From contig MZNV01000410.1 in NCBI GenBank assembly GCA_002081555.1, positions 1 to 53,199 of the forward strand: a stretch of DNA of 53,199 nucleotides, given 5' to 3'. The notes beneath the pieces are model-generated. The model had not been told where the DNA came from. It did not search any database and saw nothing but the letters and a program-made list of their open reading frames with translations. Positions 16,585 through 28,652 of the stretch are shown in pieces. The translations under genes and the position numbers were made by a program. The number at the start of each line of letters is the position of its first letter. Within the stretch, counting starts at the first letter, position 1. This stretch comes from Protostelium mycophagum (taxonomy: Eukaryota; Evosea; Variosea; Protosteliida; Protosteliaceae).

Positions 16585-19500
16585 TCATTTTACATCGAGT
16601 ACAACAGTTCCAGCTTCTACGACTTGCCCCTCATCCACATAATACTCCACCTTACCGTCCTTTTTAGAAGATATCTTTGTCTCCATCTTCATCGATTCCT
16701 GCGATATCTCAAAAACATAACACAAAGTGTCATCCCACCATGATAAGTAGAGTCTGTCCACTTTTTACGGTGTCTCCATTCTTTGCGGAAATCTTGATGA
16801 TTTTTCCTGGCATTGGGCTGTTGTAGTCCGACCCCTCTGTCGACTCGACTTCGAGTACCGGAAGTCTGGGCCTTTTGTACAAGACGTGCTCACCGAATTG
16901 GTCCGAATGCACGAAGAATCTGTCCGTCTCCCCTGCGAAATTCATTAGGGTGAGACATCTTTGGCTGGTTGTAAAGAGGATAGACTTACGGTGGTGAAAA
17001 ATGACAAAATGTCTCGATACGTCATCAATTAAACAACATAACTCGTGTTGTTTTTCCGTTTTTCCGCTCTTGGTTTCAATGATTTGGGCCTTCACATCAT
17101 TTTTTCCCGCCATCTTCTCCGATGAGGATGTGATGATCATCTCAAATCGACTGCCTACTCTCTTCACTCAAAAATCATGGTGACGTCATCACCTCGTATT
17201 TGGTATTCTACAACGTGTTTGTCTCCTCTGCCGTTTGTCTCTGAAGTGAACTCTGTTCTTTGTTTCGCGTAAGGATTGTTTCTGTATCCACTTCTGACCT
17301 GAGTATTTCGGTATATATATTAATTTAATTTTAACTTAATTTTCAATTTAATTTTAAATTTCATTTTGATTTTAATTTTGATTTTGATTTTGATTTCTTT
17401 TAATTTTTAAAAAAAATTATACTTTGAATCATTTGTTCAAATGAACTGTAAAAGGTTTTCTGCAGACACAATGTCCGGAAAAATATTTATGACTGATTGT
17501 AGATACGATGTCTCAAGAAATTGTTGAGATATCTTATCAAAAAAGTTTCTGACCTGCCGTAAAAATTTCCTCTCGTTATCTCTTTCCCGCCAAGAAAAGA
17601 GTGTGACAGCTGTCAGAATTTCTGGTGAAATTTCCCTCTGTTTTCTGAGTAGTTCCCCGGCATATTCTTCCAGAAAATGAGTGTTTGTTTCTCCCGATTT
17701 GAATTTTGAATGTTCCAAAATGGCGGCAAGGTATTCAATGTTTGTGACTAGGCCCAAAGTGACCGTTTTTCGGAGTGCGGTGGAGAGTTTAAAAATTGAA
17801 TCTTGTCTTGTTGGCGCGAATGAGATTATTTTGGCGAGCATGGGATCGTAATAAATACTGATTCTACTGCCTGATGACGTCAGCATCATCTTAATGTTCT
17901 ATAAATAGAATCGTACAGCAGATTTCCGGGAAATTTCACCTGTCTCCACACCAGAATCAAAGCGTAAGCCTTCGTTTTGGGATGGTTTCCATAGGAACAA
18001 ATTTCCGATAGATGGCGCAAAGTTACGGCTGGGATCTTCACCATATAATCTGAATATTTCAGAAAAAAATTAAAATAAAATTTGATTTTTTTGTGGAATT
18101 TTTAATTTTTTTATTTTATTTTATTTTTATCGAAATTTCTTGGAATTTTCACCTGGCTTCGATTGCGTGGCCTCTGATTTGTGGTGGCTTATTAAGACCG
18201 AGAGATTTCAGAGAAATTTCTGAAGCTATTTTGATCTGCAGATCCACCAGATCCACACCCGTCACCATCTCTGTGACAGGATGCTCCACCTTTCAAATTT
18301 CAAATTCTATTTTCGGCGGGAAAACATTTCCGACCTGCAATCTGGTGTTCACTTCCAGGAAGAAGAAATTTTCCGTGGGTTTTCCGTCACATCCCTCCTC
18401 TACAATGAACTCTACAGTTCCGGCGTTTACGTAATTGATCAATTTGCCGATGCGAATCGCGGCATCAGACATCCTTGAGCGTAACTCTTCTGTTATAAAA
18501 GGGCAAGGACTTTCTTCAATTACCTTAGCAGAGTTAACATATTTATGTAAATGGAAATTTTTTAAATACTATAATTGTGATTTTTTTCAAATTGTAATCG
18601 CAGAATTAATTTTTAATTATAATGAAAAATTGATTTTAAAAAAATTGATGGGAATACTTTTTGATGCCTTCTTTGTATGGAGCACTCTCGCTCTCCCAGA
18701 CAGATGATATCTCCGAAAATATCTCCGAAGATCTGCATCTCCACGTGTCTGACTCTTGAAAAATACCTGAAATTTCTCAGTATTTCAGGAGAATTTTCTT
18801 CGTACTTTTCGATGAGCAGGTTGCTGTCACCAAAAGAACTCATAGCCTCTGATTTCGCAGATTCCATCGCATCTTTCAGTTCCGACTTATTCCTCGCGAT
18901 TCGCATTCCTTTACCACCTAAAAAGAAATTCAATTTGAATAATTATTTTTTAAACTATATTCAATGACAAATTACAAAATTTCAAAAAAAATCAAAAAAA
19001 ATTAAATTTAAAACAATTCTTATTATTAGATAAATAAAAATAATGAAAGTAATAAGATATTACCTCCACCCGCTGATGCTTTAAATAGCACTGGGAAGCC
19101 TATCGCCTCTGCCTCCTTCTCGAGTGTCTCAAATGTTTGGTCCTCTCCATTATATCCAGGGATGAGCGGCACATTCTTATCTCTCGAATTGATCAATTTT
19201 TTGGCCGCAATCTTCGAGCCCATGACATCTATACAGGTGTTATAATGTACAAGCACTGTGGATGACGTTGATCCTCACTGATAGATTCTGGAGATGGACC
19301 AATGAAGATGATACCATTGTCTTTGCAGGCCTGGGCAAAAGCTGCGTTTTCTGAGAGAAAACCGTATCCTTTCGAAATGTTAAGATGACAACAACAGATT
19401 CTTCATTCTTAGTATGAAGGTGATCAATGAACACAGCGATGAAACGACGAAAAATGAAATGGCAAACTGACTCACCTGGATGAATGGCATCCACATTCAA

Positions 19501-19728
19501 TCTCTTTGCAACAGCAACAATGTCGTCGATTAAAAGATATGAAGCAGCAGATTCTGATGAGGTGCCTATCTGAACTGATTCATCCGCCTCATGAACAAAA
19601 GGACCGTCTGAATCTTCTATAGAGTGTATGGCGACCGTTGATATGCCCAAAGCACGGCACGTCTTGAAAATCCGTCTGGCAATCTCGCCTCTGTTTGCGA
19701 CAAGTATCTTCCTTATGGAGTGAACCAT
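16585..19728 (-). CDS. Biotin-dependent acyl-CoA carboxylase alpha subunit, MCC-like
   Basis: Mitochondrial enzyme subunit carrying biotin carboxylase and biotin-carrier domains; it carboxylates biotin for transfer to an acyl-CoA by a beta subunit not in this window. Start at 19728 ([20 protein letters not shown]); an in-frame ATG at 19806 would add 26 residues. Visible in order: ANRGEIA, the [10 protein letters not shown] region, YNGEDQ, the ATP-grasp glycine loop [38 protein letters not shown], then the BT linker and a C-terminal biotinyl domain with ESMKMETKI, the middle Lys being the biotin site. Sequence flavour (YNGEDQ, QRRHQK) favours methylcrotonoyl-CoA carboxylase alpha (leucine breakdown) over propionyl-CoA carboxylase, without proof. 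ESMKM differs from the AMKM of most such enzymes. Many introns, one with AT-rich simple sequence at 17320-17400. Confidence 0.85.
17320..17400. repeat. TTAATTTTGATTTT-type low-complexity intron
   Basis: Runs of AATTTTAATTTAATTTT and GATTTTGATTTT inside an intron of the carboxylase gene; no coding potential. Confidence 0.75.
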
Positions 19729-20500
19729 GTTTATCAGAGAGATACGATCTGTATTGTGTTCTCTCGACATGAGGGTTGTCCCCTCTAATTCTGAAAACCT
19801 GACCATTAAAAAATTTGTATTTTTTTGTATTTTTTATTCTTCACAATAATCAGGTGTACGTTTTCGATCACCGTTACTTTGTCAACCCTCGCATTTCGCC
19901 CATGCCCAGTATTAATACTGTGCGGTGGATTCACTCAATTTTAACTTGATAAAATGTGAATGTAGAAAATTTCTCTAAGGCAGGTTATAATCTTCTGGAT
20001 GCGCCACAGCTTCACCGCAAACACCGCAATACCGGGATACCAAATATCTGTTTTATCCAGGGATCAGCAATGAGGAAGACTGGGAAGATTCATCCACATT
20101 TTTCGGCCCTGATCATTGGGAGGAGGCATTCTTGCCTTGGTATTTCTATTTTTACTAGAATATGAGGACGAGCCAATGATATTTTTGAGCTGGGAGTGTG
20201 ATCATAGCGGGATTGATATGGAAATATACATTAATTCATCCCTCCAAAAAATATCCCGTGTGTCAAAAACACCCATACTGTGGTCATTTCTATCATGAGG
20301 TGAACTCCGCCTGGAATGGTGAACTCCGATAGTACGGGCAATGTCACGGAAGCCTAACGTGGTCCAGTCGTGAGAGAGAGATTTCGTTTGCAGCCGTTTA
20401 TCAGAATGGGCGTGACCTGTCAAAAGCGTCAATTTAAAACCTACCCATCAAACTAGGAAGTGTCAAACTGACACATATTTTGACAGAATGTGTCTCCAAA
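19729..20500. other. Spacer with unassigned coding-like words
   Basis: Upstream of the carboxylase. Plus-strand pieces look protein-like, for example DHRYFVNPRISPMPSIN (about 19862-19915) and SNEEDWEDSSTFFGPDHWEE (about 20065-20125), but I could not join them into one reading frame with plausible splice sites. It may hold a small gene that I failed to resolve. Confidence 0.3.
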
Positions 20501-20559
20501 CCATGGCTGACCTAATCTTCTTTACGCTCCAGAATACATCAAAACACCATCATTATCAC

Positions 20560-20888
20560 CATACCAAGGCAACAAAGACATGACTGTGAAGAGGTAACAC
20601 CTCTCTCTTCGCCTCTTCTGAATCTGTACAGAGCATTAGAAGACGAACAACCAAAGTGGATGACCACGTTCCGAAACCTGTCCCTACTGCACAACAACAG
20701 CAAGAGCTGGCCTCTCGCGGATCCCTCTTTCCACAAGAACACCATGGAGATACACATGAACTCACCACACGTCAGGCCGGCTCGTGAGCTAAAGACAAAA
20801 AGGAACCGTTTCTCCAACACACTGTCCCCCATAGAAGAGGTGTGTTTCTTTGCACTTGTCAGTAGTTGTTAACCTTGCGCAGGAGTGA
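20560..20888 (+). CDS. Hypothetical protein, 5' end unresolved
   Basis: An open plus-strand stretch with protein-like composition (LYRALEDEQPKWMTTFRNLS, then a basic ARELKTKRNRFSNTLSPIEE) ends through a 43-nt intron at 20840-20882 in GAG TGA, stop at 20886-20888. AATAAA follows at about 20945. A further 43-nt intron ending just before AATACATC (about 20532) would connect it to exons upstream; I found no start codon. No family recognised. Confidence 0.4.
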
Positions 20889-20921
20889 TGCGATACACAA
20901 CACCAGCACTGTATCAAGAGA

Positions 20922-21340
20922 TTATTTAACATGTACTAAACTGAAATAAAATTTGTTTTTAACTTGGGCTGCTTCGTCTTCAGAATAAAGGAACCGCGTT
21001 CCTTGGACCACTACCACTGCATGTTGGCGGCTGTATGAACGAGCGGAAATCAACGAAACAAGATCACCAGTCATGTTGCGAAGAACATATTTCGTGGCAA
21101 ATGAATAGGACGCCTTCAAAGCAGATAGAATCATTACGAAAATTGTGAGACAAAATGATAACGTCACTGAAATGAGACAATGAAAAAAGAAGACATTCAC
21201 AGTTGTATTAAGTGTCCTGAGTGTTCATCACCTGTGAGATTCAACAATTGTGCGATCAAAGATGTAGAATTAAATTCGATCGTAACTTCGACATATCTCC
21301 GTCGAAGACTCAGAATCAATTCTTTAATGTTGGGAGTGTG
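20922..21340 (-). CDS. Small membrane protein, 5' end unresolved
   Basis: Two exons can be read: one encoding a basic/hydrophobic segment (SLRRRYVEVTIEFNST), then after a GT-AG intron a strongly hydrophobic segment (LSFCLTIFVMILSALKA) followed by a soluble C-terminus with TRFLYSEDEAAQVKNKF. The stop is at 20922-20924. One N-glycosylation sequon (NST) lies before the membrane segment. I found no start codon. No family recognised. It lies tail to tail with the hypothetical gene ending at 20888. Confidence 0.45.
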
Positions 21341-21912
21341 TATCGGTCGCAGTCATATACGGCTCACATGAGCGTCCTTCTTTCACTCCCGGGAAAATGA
21401 GATCTCATAAAGCCACGAACCTCGAGATGGTCCTGAAAATAATGTGATCTGATTGATCTCAAAAAAAGACGTCTTTTACGTTGTCATAAAAACACCAAAT
21501 TCGCAGGGCTGCCTGTGAGGTGTTTTCATCAGGCAAAAGAGGCTCTGTGGAAATGTGGGCCGAAAAATGAATATTCTGGTATTTGATGCATCCTCTTTCG
21601 TATATTTGTTTATTCTGATCTTATTTGTGCATTTGTGTTCAGACATTTAAGTTCATCATTCGAATTATTCATTCATTTTTTCACTGTACTGCGTGGATTC
21701 TTTTGGACAAACGAATTTAAAAGCTCTAAAGTAACCGATGCTAATCACAATGCACGAGTTCCATCGAGCCTGATTTATTTCCTATACATTGTGTAAACTT
21801 CTTCTCACTTCATCTTTTGTTTGTCATCTTGCGCCTGATCTTTGCCAAAAAAAGAGAAAGAATCAACAACAGCACCCATATGATGATCATCGCTGATCTG
21901 TTCTAGTCAATA
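21341..21912. other. Spacer, no gene seen
   Basis: AT-rich, with no frame that looks coding and no clear repeat. The unresolved 5' exon of the 20922-21340 membrane gene may lie at its left end. Confidence 0.3.
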
Positions 21913-22895
21913 TCACAGAGAGATTTTGAAAGCTTGTACGCTTCTTTCTGCTGCAACGAAAAGAATTGTGGTCATGCAAAGCACCGCGCAGAGCGCCTCT
22001 ATCCATCTGCACATCATGAGATGGACTCACTCTCTGCCTGGCAAAAATCGCCCCAGTGTTTGTTTTCCTTTTGCAGATGGAGGGAGGCGCAGGGTGGACG
22101 CCGGCGGTGTCTTCTTTGCCCCTGGTGTGGCAAAGAAGTAGACATGGGTGGTGTGATTGAGGAGGTGATAGGTGGTCGAGGTGTTGCCGTATGTGAAGCT
22201 GCCCACCTTGGGAATGTGAGATGTCTGAATGATCAAATAAACCCACTTGGCCAAAAACACTGTGGGGCAGATCTGTATAAAACAGTGAGATGTGTCCGTT
22301 GATGGACAGTTGTGGCGAGAAGAGATCAGCAAGGAGAGTGAGTTGCGCGCTGATGATGGTGGCATCTGTTGGGATGAAGGTGAGAGCGTAAGCATAACTA
22401 AAACCTGCAGACGTTAACCGATGTCCGTCAGATGATCAGTCACCTTCAATTCCGGCTCTCAGACCCCTACTTGCTGGAAGATCATCGTTGAAATGTGTGA
22501 CCTCATCAAATGTGACCGCGGTATTGACGTTTGTTTCCACATCCAACCTCATTCCCCATGCTTCGTCCGCGAAAATGGCAGTTGCGGTGGCATTTGCTTG
22601 TGTTGAAAATGATATCAGATTCTTTCCTCGATTGAGACTGTGAAGTGTTCCACCCACTAATATCTTAGCTGCCCGTGATGTGTGAAACAATAACTCACAT
22701 TTATATGGCTGTTTCTCATTGATCGCCGAATGATCCGGAGACCAATAAGGAAGGCTGTCTCTTCCCAGATCTGCTACAGAAGCTCCTACATCATATGATC
22801 TTCCACAACACAAAGACCGCAAGGACAGTCGTGAGGAACTCACCACCGAAGAATTGAAGACTGGAAATAAGAAAGAAACAGACACCCCAAACCAT
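21913..22895 (-). CDS. Type I membrane protein, possibly TMEM231-like
   Basis: Start at 22895 gives a signal-type helix (MVWGVCFFLISSLQFFGG). This is followed by a long lumenal or extracellular region with sequons (ANATATAIF, YGNTSTTYH, LNHTTHVYF) and a C-terminal membrane helix (ALCAVLCMTTILFVAAERSV) ending at the stop 21913-21915. At least three introns fit, one starting GTGAGTTCCTCACG and one starting GTGACTGATCATC. The pattern of a beta-rich ectodomain, a strand LTLLADLFSPQLSINGHISL and a terminal helix followed by ER is loosely reminiscent of TMEM231, a ciliary transition-zone protein. I would not rely on that without a profile search. Confidence 0.55.
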
Positions 22896-23177
22896 CGTGG
22901 TGGTGCCCAATGGAAATCTGAGGTTTGATGACATCGGAACTTTCCACAGAAATAGAAATCGTCATCATATGATCATATCGACTTCGAACCATCTCTTCTT
23001 CACTATATGTTGTGTACATACCTTGACACCTGCTTGGTGGAACCGTATAGAACAAGTATGTTTCGTAACACCCTCTACAACTTCACAATAATTCCACGAT
23101 TTGTAACGGGACTACAAAGCGAAATTTGAAAAAACAAGTTTCCAAACGACGGACAAAAGCTGAGAAGGACATCGATC
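22896..23177. promoter_or_regulatory. Divergent spacer between membrane protein and DHTKD1-like gene
   Basis: About 280 bp between divergent starts at 22895 (-) and 23178 (+), so a two-way promoter is expected. It contains one CTACAAC heptamer at about 23074. No clear TATA element was seen. Confidence 0.4.
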
Positions 23178-26100
23178 ATGCAGAGAGCCGTCTCAACATT
23201 ATATAATAAGAGGTGAAATATTATAAAAGAGGTGCACTGACGAGTCATACAGAGTCGCGATCACCTTTGGACGTAGATCTCACTCTTCCTCTACGCTCAC
23301 GCAGGCACAGATTGGTAATGATCATTGCTTGAACCCTTCATTTCCTGACTCGATCAGAAAACATCTCCAAAAATGCAAACGTTGTCCGTCTTGTGGAAGG
23401 ATTCAGAAAGTATGGACATTTACAAGCAGACCTAGATCCGCTCGGCCTCTTGAAAAAGAAGTAAGATCCACCTGGCATACATCCGTTCATAATCACCACA
23501 GGGACCTCCCACAACTCGGACTTCCTTTCTACAATCTACACATTCACAAAGACAAGATCGATCTGGACGGCATATTGTCATCCTCTAAAAAGTCCGCGAC
23601 GGTCGAGGAGATCGTGCAACACCTTCAGAAGAGTTACTGTGGCACTTTGGCATCACAGTTCGTCTCCATCGGGGTGAGGTTTTAGAAGTTGATCATCCTC
23701 ACAGCCCACGTCATCGTTGTACACGTGTCCGTGTTTAGACACAGACCTCCTCTTCATTTTCGTGGCCTCGGCCTCCATCTTTCTGCCGCAGATCCGCAGA
23801 TCCATTATTATATGATGGAGGATGACCTTCTTTAGGACCCAGACAAAGAGAGATGGATGGCACAACAGATTGAAGCTCTTCCAGAACATAAATTATCCAA
23901 AGAGGACAAGTTGAAGATCCTCGAGAGGATGACCCAATGCGAAGTCTTTGATCATTTCATGCAGAAGAAATTCGGTTCGGTGAAGAGGTATGTTTTCTCG
24001 CCAAAACATTCTCGGAAAATTCTGTACTGACGGTGTGAGGTATGGTATGGAGGGTCTTGAATCTGCGGCAGCGGGTTTGGAAGCCGTCTTAAAAGAATGT
24101 GCCATCTCAGGCGTGACTGACGTCATATTGACCATGGCCCACAGAGGCAGATTGAACTTACTCGCCGGCCTTCTACAACTCCCTCCCGTACGTAATCCCC
24201 TTCGTTGTAGAAGGCCATGTCTCGTTGTAGATGACGTGTACAGGACCAAATATTCTGGAAATCAAAAGGAAATAGTGAGATACCAGAGGGAGTGACCGCA
24301 ATAGGAGATGTACTCTCCCATTTGGGGCAGAGTGCCACCCTCGATTTTGGCGGGAAAAAAATAAACGTCACCATGATCCAAAACCCCTCCCACCTGGAGG
24401 TGAACATTCCTCGAAATCTCTCTGAAATCTCACGGAAATTTCGCAGGCAGCTGATCCCGTCGCGATGGGCAAGGCCAGGGCCAGACAGAATAGAATTAAA
24501 GATGACGGCTCAAAAGTTGTTTGCGTCATGCTGCACGGGGACGCCGCTTTTACCGGACAAGGCGTGGTCGCGGAGACTTTCGGACTCTCCCTCCTCAAAG
24601 GGTTTTCCGTGGGTGAGTGTCGACATGTACATCAGAATGTCGACATCGGGATGGGGGTGCTGATAATGAGGCAGGGGGAACAATACATCTGGTGTGTAAT
24701 AACCAGATCGGATTCACTACAAACCCAGATAGTGGCAGATCTACCAGATATGCTGCAGATGTCGGGAAATTGGTGGATGCGCCCCTGTTGCACGTGAACG
24801 CAGAAGCTCCAGAGGTGAATTTTTATTTGATGAAAATTATTTTTAATTCATTGAAAAACCTACAAAATTTTGAAACTCTTAGGACGTTGTGAAATCCTGT
24901 TCTTTAGCCACACAGTACAGAAACAAGTTCCGTGGTGACGTGGTGGTCGACATTATCGGATATCGTCGACACGGTCACAATGAGCTGGACGAGCCGGCAT
25001 TTACACAACCTGGTCCCTATAAAAACATCAGAACGAGGGAGACTGTGGTACAACAATACACCAAGCAACTAAAAGTGAGCGGATTCTCCCTGAATTTTCC
25101 CGGAAAATTCACTGAAATTTCGCAGGAAGAAGGGGTCGTGTCAGATTCGCAGATCTCTGAAATCCGCGGAAGCGAAGAGTCCCGCCTAGACCAGAGTTTC
25201 AAATCGATGAAACCCCCCACCGAGTCACGTGACCACTTTAAGAGTGAAAGATGGTCGAAATTTCAACAGTGCCAAGATGCCACACAAAAAATCAACACCG
25301 GTGTAAAATCCGCCACCCTGCAAAAAGTGGCGGCGGCTTCCGTCGACATCCCGTCCGATTTCGTACGTAATTTCATCGTGATGAAAACGTGATGACGTCA
25401 TCAGGAAATCCACCCCAGACTCCAGAAGGGTTTTGTACAAGCTAGAAGGGACGCTATGAGCAAGGGCCAGATTGATTGGGCCACTGCCGAATCACTCGCT
25501 TTTGGCTCCTTGTTATTGGTGAATTTTCCAAATGAACCTCAGCTCTACAACGAGTCGCATTGTGCACATTTTTGGTGTTTTTGCGGATTTTTCCGCAATT
25601 CTTATTTTGCAACTGTTTACATTTCATAACTCTCGACCTAAACTCACTGAAATATGAAGGAAGGACATGACATCAGGATATCCGGACAAGACGTGGGTAG
25701 AGGTACCTTCTCCCACAGACACGTGGAACTCACACACCAGACCACTGGTGACAGGATAATTCCACTCAACAGATTGGGAGGAGGCAAGATGCAGGTCATC
25801 ATTTATTTATTAATTTATTTTTTCAACTGTATTTCTGTAGAAAATCATAAGTGAACTTGCAAAAATTGATTTTTACAGTTTGAAATTTTTAAATCATCAA
25901 AACCTCAAAAATCATGAAAATTGAAATTTTCTTGGCAGATGTTGAGATTTTTTAAACACTCAAAAAATCTAAAAAAAACGAAAAAAAACTCGGAAAACCC
26001 CCAAAAAATCTCAATAATTTTTCAAAAAAATTTCAAAAAAATCTCAAAAAAACTCAAAAAAACAGCCAGTGAACTCATCACTGAGTGAAGCGGCGGTGAT

Positions 26101-27146
26101 GGGATTTGAATACGGTTACTCCATAGAAGACCCCAACACCCTGTGTATCTGGGAGGCACAGTTTGGAGATTTCGCAAACTCCGCACAGATGATCATCGAC
26201 ACGTTCGTGACGTGTGGCGAGTCCAAATGGGTACGTACACGTCATCAGCTCGGTAACGAGCGAGATGTCACGGTAACGACCGAGCGTGTCAGAGTGACAT
26301 CTTTGGCAGTTAAAACAGAGTGGACTGGTGCTCATGTTGCCTCATGGATATGACGGTGCTGGCCCCGAACATTCCAGTGGAAGATTGGAGAGATTCTTGC
26401 AGATGGTAGATTCAGATGCGGTAGATCTGGAAAATTCCAGGAATATTCGTACGAACTTTTATGTGGTGAACCCCACCACACCGGCGAATATTTTCCACGC
26501 CTTGAGAAGGCAGATGAAGGCCAATTACAGGTAATTTTCACGAGGAGATATAAATGATGACGGATGATGACGTCATCAGGTTGCCATTGGTGATCATGGG
26601 TCCTAAAACACTGCTGAGAAACTCCAAAGCTGTATCTACAATCGAAGAAATGTCAGAAGGGACACATTTCCGACCGGTCATCGGAGACTCCGAGGCCGAC
26701 CCTCAGGCGTAAGTCTATCCCATCTACAACACCGCATATTCACCGAAATTTCAGGGTGAAGAAGGTACTCTTTGTCTCTGGAAAATTCTTCTATGATATC
26801 CACCTAGAGAGGCAAAAGAAGAGCGTAAACGACGTTGCCATAGTGCGCATAGAGGAGCTCGCACCTTTCCCTCTACAACATATCAAGGCCGAGATCCAAA
26901 AATACCCCAACGCCAAGCGATTCGCAGTTGTGCAAGACGAATCGCAGAACTCAGGCGCTTGGTTGTATCTGCAACCCAGATTGTCCCAGCTTGTCGACGG
27001 CGAGGTGAGTCTATTTTTAGTGACGAAAACATGACGCGTTGTAGTTGGAATACATCGGCAGGCCACCATGCGCCGCCACCGCTGTCGGTAATGGCCCCGA
27101 GCATAAGAAGGAGACAGCTGCACTCTTAGAGGCTCTCTTCCAATAA
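23178..27146 (+). CDS. DHTKD1: DHTKD1-like 2-oxoadipate dehydrogenase E1, mitochondrial
   Basis: Thiamine-diphosphate E1 subunit that decarboxylates 2-oxoadipate in lysine and tryptophan breakdown, passing the acyl group to an E2 shared with the 2-oxoglutarate dehydrogenase complex. The start at 23178 yields a presequence [20 protein letters not shown], then [80 protein letters not shown], the ThDP region (HNELDEPAF), [30 protein letters not shown] and a C-terminus ending ALLEALFQ. GLLQxPP and the short N-terminus fit DHTKD1 better than OGDH. Introns include 23213-23252, 24188-24243, 24400-24446, 25075-25125, 26231-26318 and 27005-27044. The stop lies inside AATAAA. Convergent with the next gene, 31 bp between stops. 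Confidence 0.9.
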
Positions 27147-27147
27147 A
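27142..27147 (+). terminator. AATAAA overlapping the DHTKD1 stop codon
   Basis: The stop TAA (27144-27146) is the middle of CAATAAAA, so the poly(A) signal and stop coincide and the 3' UTR would have to reach into the convergent kinase gene. Confidence 0.6.
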
Positions 27148-27177
27148 ATTTCACCTCTAGAATCTTCAAACTACAAT

Positions 27178-28495
27178 CTATTGCTTCTTCGAAAAATACG
27201 AGGTCGACAGCGCTTGTGACGGGTAAATGCGCAAGTTGGGATTGACAGAGGCTAAGGCGTCCAGCAGCATGGAGGCTTCTTGTGTATATAGATCTGTCTT
27301 CACTTCTCTTATGGTGTCTTGGAATGTTCTTTCTGCCGGATGCTCCTCCAGCCATTGTGTCCAAAAATCTCTGCAAGTGTGAGTATTTTGTTAAAGTTGT
27401 GCCAAAGTGTATTTTTTGCACCAAAAACCTGAAATTGATTGGATTTATTTTTTTCAAAAATACTGACTTCTCTCCCTCTACAACGAAACACCTTCTTCTT
27501 TTCTCTTGCCACATGTCCAGTCTGTACATAAACTCCCCGCAGTTCCACGGCTTGATGAAATGTTTCACCCCAAATATGAGTTCGGCAAAGATGATGCCGA
27601 GGCTAAAGACGTCCACGAGCGGGTTGTAGTTGCGTCCGTCGTATTGTTCTGGGGCTAAATACATCACATTTCCGACTTCCTCATACCACCCATTGGCTGT
27701 AAAGATGAGCATGGACATCATTTGTCTGTCGAGATGAAGAGATTGAGGTTGATGCTCTTTATTCCAACACTTGAAGGCGGCTATACCGCATGTTTTGTCT
27801 CTAGATGATGTGGATGTTGGTGAGAGAGTGAATTTCTACGTACCAACATAAGTGGTGGCATCCCCGAAATCGATCAGATAAAACTTCTTCGTGGTTTTAC
27901 AATACAGTGTGTTCTTCCTCTTTAAATTTCTGTGCATGATGCTAAGACTGTGGATGGCATTCAAGCTCTGAACATGTCACATCAAGTACTTCTGAGCACA
28001 AACTCGATTCATCTCTTTGCATCGCGATTCATAAGTAAAATTTTCTTTCCGATGTACATACCTCTAAGGCTTGTTTCATGTAATTTCTGATCTCATCTTC
28101 TCTTACCGGTCGATAATTCTCGATGTATTCAAAGATGAAAGAGCAGGTATTGGCTTCAAACTTCCATCCAAGCAAAGGTAAGACTTGCGGAATACTGCGC
28201 ATGCGACCATATAATGCAATCTCCTCGTTCACTTTCGTTCGATTTTGTTCTGTCAGTGCCATCTCTTTGACGACCACCTTTTGGATTGATCAAACTGTCA
28301 AATTGGAGGTAAAATGTTGATCACCTGCTGTGGAAGTCCTTCTGTTTCTGACACAAGAGTGCATCGATGGACTTGACTGTCTTCCGCAGAGAATATGGTC
28401 TCATTGAATTTGTATGTCGGCTTGAGCTTGATTCCATCGTGATTGATGAACTCTAAATCGAAACTTTCACCCTCTTTAGCTTTCCTGCCCCACAT
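27178..28495 (-). CDS. Protein kinase-fold protein, predicted pseudokinase (HRN)
   Basis: Start at 28495 (MWGRKAKEGESFDLEF), stop at 27178-27180. The kinase fold is clear: beta-3 lysine in VVVKEMAL, alpha-C Glu in NEEIALYGRM, catalytic loop IMHRNLKRKNTLYC, YLIDFGDATTYVG, an APE-type motif MYLAPEQYDG, then DVFSLGIIFAELIFG of subdomain IX and a C-terminal RxYPSQAL region. The catalytic aspartate of HRD is Asn (codon AAT, near 27935), while Lys, Glu and DFG remain. By family rules this should bind nucleotide but phosphorylate poorly or not at all. Exons were joined across short introns, including one starting GTGATCAACATTTT. It is divergent from the coiled-coil gene at 28653 across 157 bp. Confidence 0.82.
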
Positions 28496-28652
28496 GATAT
28501 ATAATACTGACTAATATACAAGATCGATTGGAAAATTCGATCGGGGATCAATGAAAAACGGACGATCAAGTTTTTACGAGTTCGGAGTAATCCAATAAAA
28601 CGGCACAATTAATGCGGCCCGGTGTGGCAGTTCAAAAGGTTCATTTGACACG

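Noticed and set aside
21887-22395. Three overlapping open frames on both strands around 21.9-22.4 kb
   Set aside because: Only one minus-strand frame joins by splicing to the signal-peptide exon and the terminal membrane helix; the others are shadows.
16585-27146. Carboxylase alpha subunit and DHTKD1 as a catabolic gene cluster
   Set aside because: They act in different amino-acid pathways, are on opposite strands and are separated by unrelated small genes; no shared control region is visible.
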